DNA of 64,000 nt, taken from DATFDN01 sp963767645. Lineage in GTDB: Bacteria > Pseudomonadota > Alphaproteobacteria > Acetobacterales > Acetobacteraceae. Positions 62,388 through 64,000 of this stretch are shown here, piece by piece; the stretch's first letter is position 1, and every line of letters starts with the position of its first letter. The notes beneath the pieces are model-generated. The model was not told the origin of the DNA, searched no databases, and saw nothing but the letters and a program-made list of their open reading frames with translations. The DNA lies in the NCBI GenBank assembly GCA_963767645.1, contig CAVYEW010000010.1, forward strand, positions 124,001 through 188,000, in the 5' to 3' direction. The translations under genes and the position numbers were made by a program.

Positions 62388-63227
62388 AGGTCTGTTAGAG
62401 CTTGAGCCAGTCGGCTGTGGCGGCGAGGCAGAGGATCCCGAGGTAGGATCGGGCGGTCTTCTCATAGCGGGTGGCGATGGCCCGCCATTCCTTCAGGCGC
62501 GCCCGTAGATTTTCGACGAGATGGCGGTTGGTGTAGATCCAAGACGGGCAGGCAACCGACGCTTCATGGCGCTTGGCCGGGATCGCCGGGCGCGCACCGA
62601 TGTCCCAGATCATCTGCCGAAAACTGTAAGACGCGAGGCCCCGATCACCGACGACCCAGCCGGGCACATCGGGTAGGCACCCAAGCAGGCCCGGCGCGAG
62701 CGGCAGTTCATGCGCCTGACCCGGTGCCAGCGCGAAGGCGATGGCGCGGCCGCGCCCGTCCGCGATCACGCAGGCCTTGGTGCCGTAGCCGCCGCGAGAG
62801 CGGCCAAGCGCCTCGCGCACATCTCGCTCCGCGCTGTCGGCCCCCCTTTTTCGCGCCCGCCGCCTTCTGGTGCGCGCGAATGTTTGTGCCGTCGATGAAC
62901 GTCATGCCGAGCGCGATCCCGCGTCGCTGCACCAGCTCAAACAGACGCTCCCAGACGCCCTGCTTCGCCCAGCGAATGAACATCTGCGCTGCCAGCCACC
63001 ACGGACCAAGCTCCGCCGGGATGCTGCGCCACTTCGCCCCGTTCTGATGCCGCCAGAAAATTGCCGAGATCGTCTGCCGCAAGTTCTTCGGAGGTGTCTT
63101 GCCGTGCGGCCGGACTTCCTCAATCAGCGGCTCCCAAACAGCCCAAGCCGCGTCCGTGAAAACCTCATTCCCATTCTCGTCCGCCATACCCACCATATGG
63201 GAACAGTGTTCAAGCTCTAACAGGCCT
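62388..63227 (-). mobile_element. IS5-family insertion sequence (IS427-like)
   Basis: 840 bp. Terminal inverted repeats: AGGTCTGTTAGAGCTTGA at the left and the complement of TCAAGCTCTAACAGGCCT at the right (17 of 18 matching), flanked by TA on both sides (62386-62387, 63228-63229) as expected for the TA target duplication of this group. One transposase gene in two frames fills it. Confidence 0.88.
62395..63196 (-). CDS. IS5-family transposase, two frames
   Basis: DDE transposase. First frame (63196 down to about 62845): FTDAAWAVWEPLIEEVRPHG, FWRHQNGAKWRSIPAELGPW, and FIDGTNIRAHQKAAGAKKGG with the first catalytic Asp. Second frame (to 62395): REALGRSRGGYGTKACVIAD, VVGDRGLASYSFRQMI with the second Asp, HLVENLRARLKEWRAIATRYEKTA with the catalytic Glu. 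The join is at an A5-G6 run (62841-62851). This could be programmed frameshifting, known in this IS group, or an extra base. Reading through needs a +1 shift. Confidence 0.85.
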
Positions 63228-63235
63228 TAGGTGGC

Positions 63236-63478
63236 GCGCAGGTGGTCGCCTTCGTGCAGCGCCTGCGCGGCGAGGAGCTGTTCAAGCTGCCCGGCGTCGC
63301 CGAGACGATCGACTGGGCGAGCGCGCTGCGGCATCTGGATCAGGTCGAGCTGCAGCCTCAGACGGTCGAGCAGACCTTGGGGGTGTTGCTGAAGTATCAG
63401 GATGATATCGCCAAGCTGCGCGGGGCGGAGGCGGCGCGGCTGGTGGGCGAGGCGCGGCAGGCGGCAGAGGCGGCGTAG
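63236..63478 (+). pseudogene. Duplicated 3' end of coxD
   Basis: The frame encodes the same last 78 residues as the MoxR gene at 55677-56585 (from VAFVQRLRGEELFKLPG to ARQAAEAA and stop). About ten base changes separate the copies, all silent; the last 80 or so bases are identical. Homology ends at the stop codon on the right and a few bases from the IS on the left. It is a fragment without a start region. Confidence 0.92.
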
Positions 63479-63547
63479 GGGCTGAGCCGCCTCCGCCGCG
63501 ATGGTTGCATCTGCCCAGGTAGCTGAACGCTGTTATTGCAAGGCTTG

Positions 63548-63583
63548 GATGATGCGCGTCGCGCCTGCACGACGCGCATCATC
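63548..63583. terminator. Hairpin between coxD fragment and SMP-30 gene
   Basis: Perfect 14-bp inverted repeat GATGATGCGCGTCG / CGACGCGCATCATC with an 8-base loop between convergent genes. Probable bidirectional terminator. Confidence 0.8.
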
Positions 63584-63590
63584 GATTAAG

Positions 63591-64000
63591 TCAGTGTTGA
63601 GCCGCCAGTCGCTTGCCGCCTGGTCCGATCAGCCCAGGGTAAGGCGCCTTGAACTTGTAGATGGTTCCGCTGACGGCTCCTTCCATGTAGATATACTGGT
63701 TATTCTCGCCCCCGAATGCGAAATTCGTGGCTGACTGATCGCCGTTCGGCAACGGCACGTAGCCAACGATAAAGCCGCGCGGATCGTATTCGATGATTCC
63801 GCCGATGCCGCATGCCGCCCAGAGATTCCCATGCACATCGTAGTGGATGCCGTCAGGTCCACCGTTGCCGGGGTTGTAGCTTCCGGCGGTGGCGAAGAAG
63901 AACGTCGTGTGCGATGGATCATTGGCACATTGGGTACAAGCCGGATTCGGCCCTTTCAGGAACGAATAGTAGAGCATCCGGTTGGAGGCGTAGTCGGCGA
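63591..64000 (-). CDS. SMP-30/gluconolactonase-like protein, 5' end outside window
   Basis: C-terminal 135 residues of a six-bladed beta-propeller of the SMP-30/gluconolactonase/LRE family. GGPDGIHYDVHGNLWAACG is the family metal-site strand (PDG-x-x-x-D-x-x-GN-x-W), then GGIIEYDPRGFIVGYVPLP, ATNFAFGGENNQYIYME and a GTIYKFKAPYPG end. The frame stays open to the window edge, so the start and signal peptide are not seen. These enzymes hydrolyse sugar lactones or similar esters with a Ca/Zn site. Confidence 0.85.
   Translation of the reverse strand, partial: ADYASNRMLYYSFLKGPNPACTQCANDPSHTTFFFATAGSYNPGNGGPDGIHYDVHGNLWAACGIGGIIEYDPRGFIVGYVPLPNGDQSATNFAFGGENNQYIYMEGAVSGTIYKFKAPYPGLIGPGGKRLAAQH

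Larger units (their letters stand above)
56586..63227. mobile_element. Accessory island between coxD and its duplicated 3' end
   Basis: About 6.6 kb holding a LuxR regulator, a broken ORF, the muramidase gene, a lipoprotein and an IS5-family element. Parts (58000-59000, 60000-60300) are clearly lower in GC, with AT-rich codon use unlike the neighbours. The left boundary is the intact coxD end; the right is a second copy of the coxD 3' end. No integrase, tRNA or transfer genes are seen, so the transfer route is unknown. Confidence 0.65.

Noticed and set aside
56586..63232. Calling the accessory region a prophage or integrative conjugative element
   Set aside because: No integrase, phage structural or transfer genes are visible; the muramidase alone is not evidence of a phage because it is fused to RTX-like export features.

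Overview
The window is high-GC bacterial chromosome from an alphaproteobacterium, most likely in or near Acetobacteraceae/Rhodospirillales. The basis is the alphaproteobacterial 16S sequence, the rRNA operon order 16S-tRNA-Ile-tRNA-Ala-23S-5S-tRNA-fMet, the flagellar operon with an FlbD-type regulator, and the protein families present. Species cannot be assigned from the sequence alone.

Layout. 1-7.3 kb: peroxiredoxin (cut by the window edge), YqgE, a sugar/H+ symporter, a first MBOAT O-acyltransferase with an SGNH-like partner, a metallo-beta-lactamase-fold hydrolase, DUF427 and MOSC proteins. 7.4-10 kb: clpB. 10.1-16.4 kb: a complete rRNA operon whose 23S gene is interrupted in helix 45 by an intervening sequence that encodes its own four-helix-bundle protein. 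16.5-24 kb: SDR dehydrogenase, an acyl-CoA dehydrogenase remnant, and a peptide/nickel-type ABC importer with its ATPases on one strand and its permeases and binding protein on the other. 24-45.5 kb: housekeeping and envelope genes: pirin, a Kir-type K+ channel, tadA, purD, xseA, a Kef-type antiporter, lpxK-waaA-DUF374 for lipid A/Kdo assembly, a second MBOAT/DHHW acylation pair, HAD, a serine hydrolase, an ATP-dependent DNA ligase, AsmA, rpsD, prfC and a broken nucleosidase. 45.7-53.2 kb: flagellar operon fliF-fliG-fliH-fliN-flbD-(GIY-YIG)-flhA. 53.2-56.6 kb: DUF3072, a tiny ORF/RNA with an exceptional Shine-Dalgarno, a NhaD-like antiporter and coxG-coxD.

56.6-63.2 kb is an accessory island with lower-GC stretches. 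It holds a LuxR-type regulator, an unrecognised ORF broken by a 16-bp tandem duplication, a large gene combining a pesticin-like muramidase domain with an RTX-like C-terminus, a lipoprotein and an IS5-family element. It lies between the intact 3' end of coxD and a second copy of that 3' end that differs only at synonymous sites. The window ends in a truncated SMP-30/gluconolactonase-like gene.

The observations most worth following are the 23S intervening sequence and related short repeats through the rRNA operon, the self-complementary small ORF at 53.5 kb, and the coxD-flanked muramidase island. A caution applies throughout: seven reading-frame breaks, and one tRNA anomaly, each look like a single EXTRA base. 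That is either insertion-type sequence error or unusually consistent gene decay, so gene-integrity claims should be read with it in mind.
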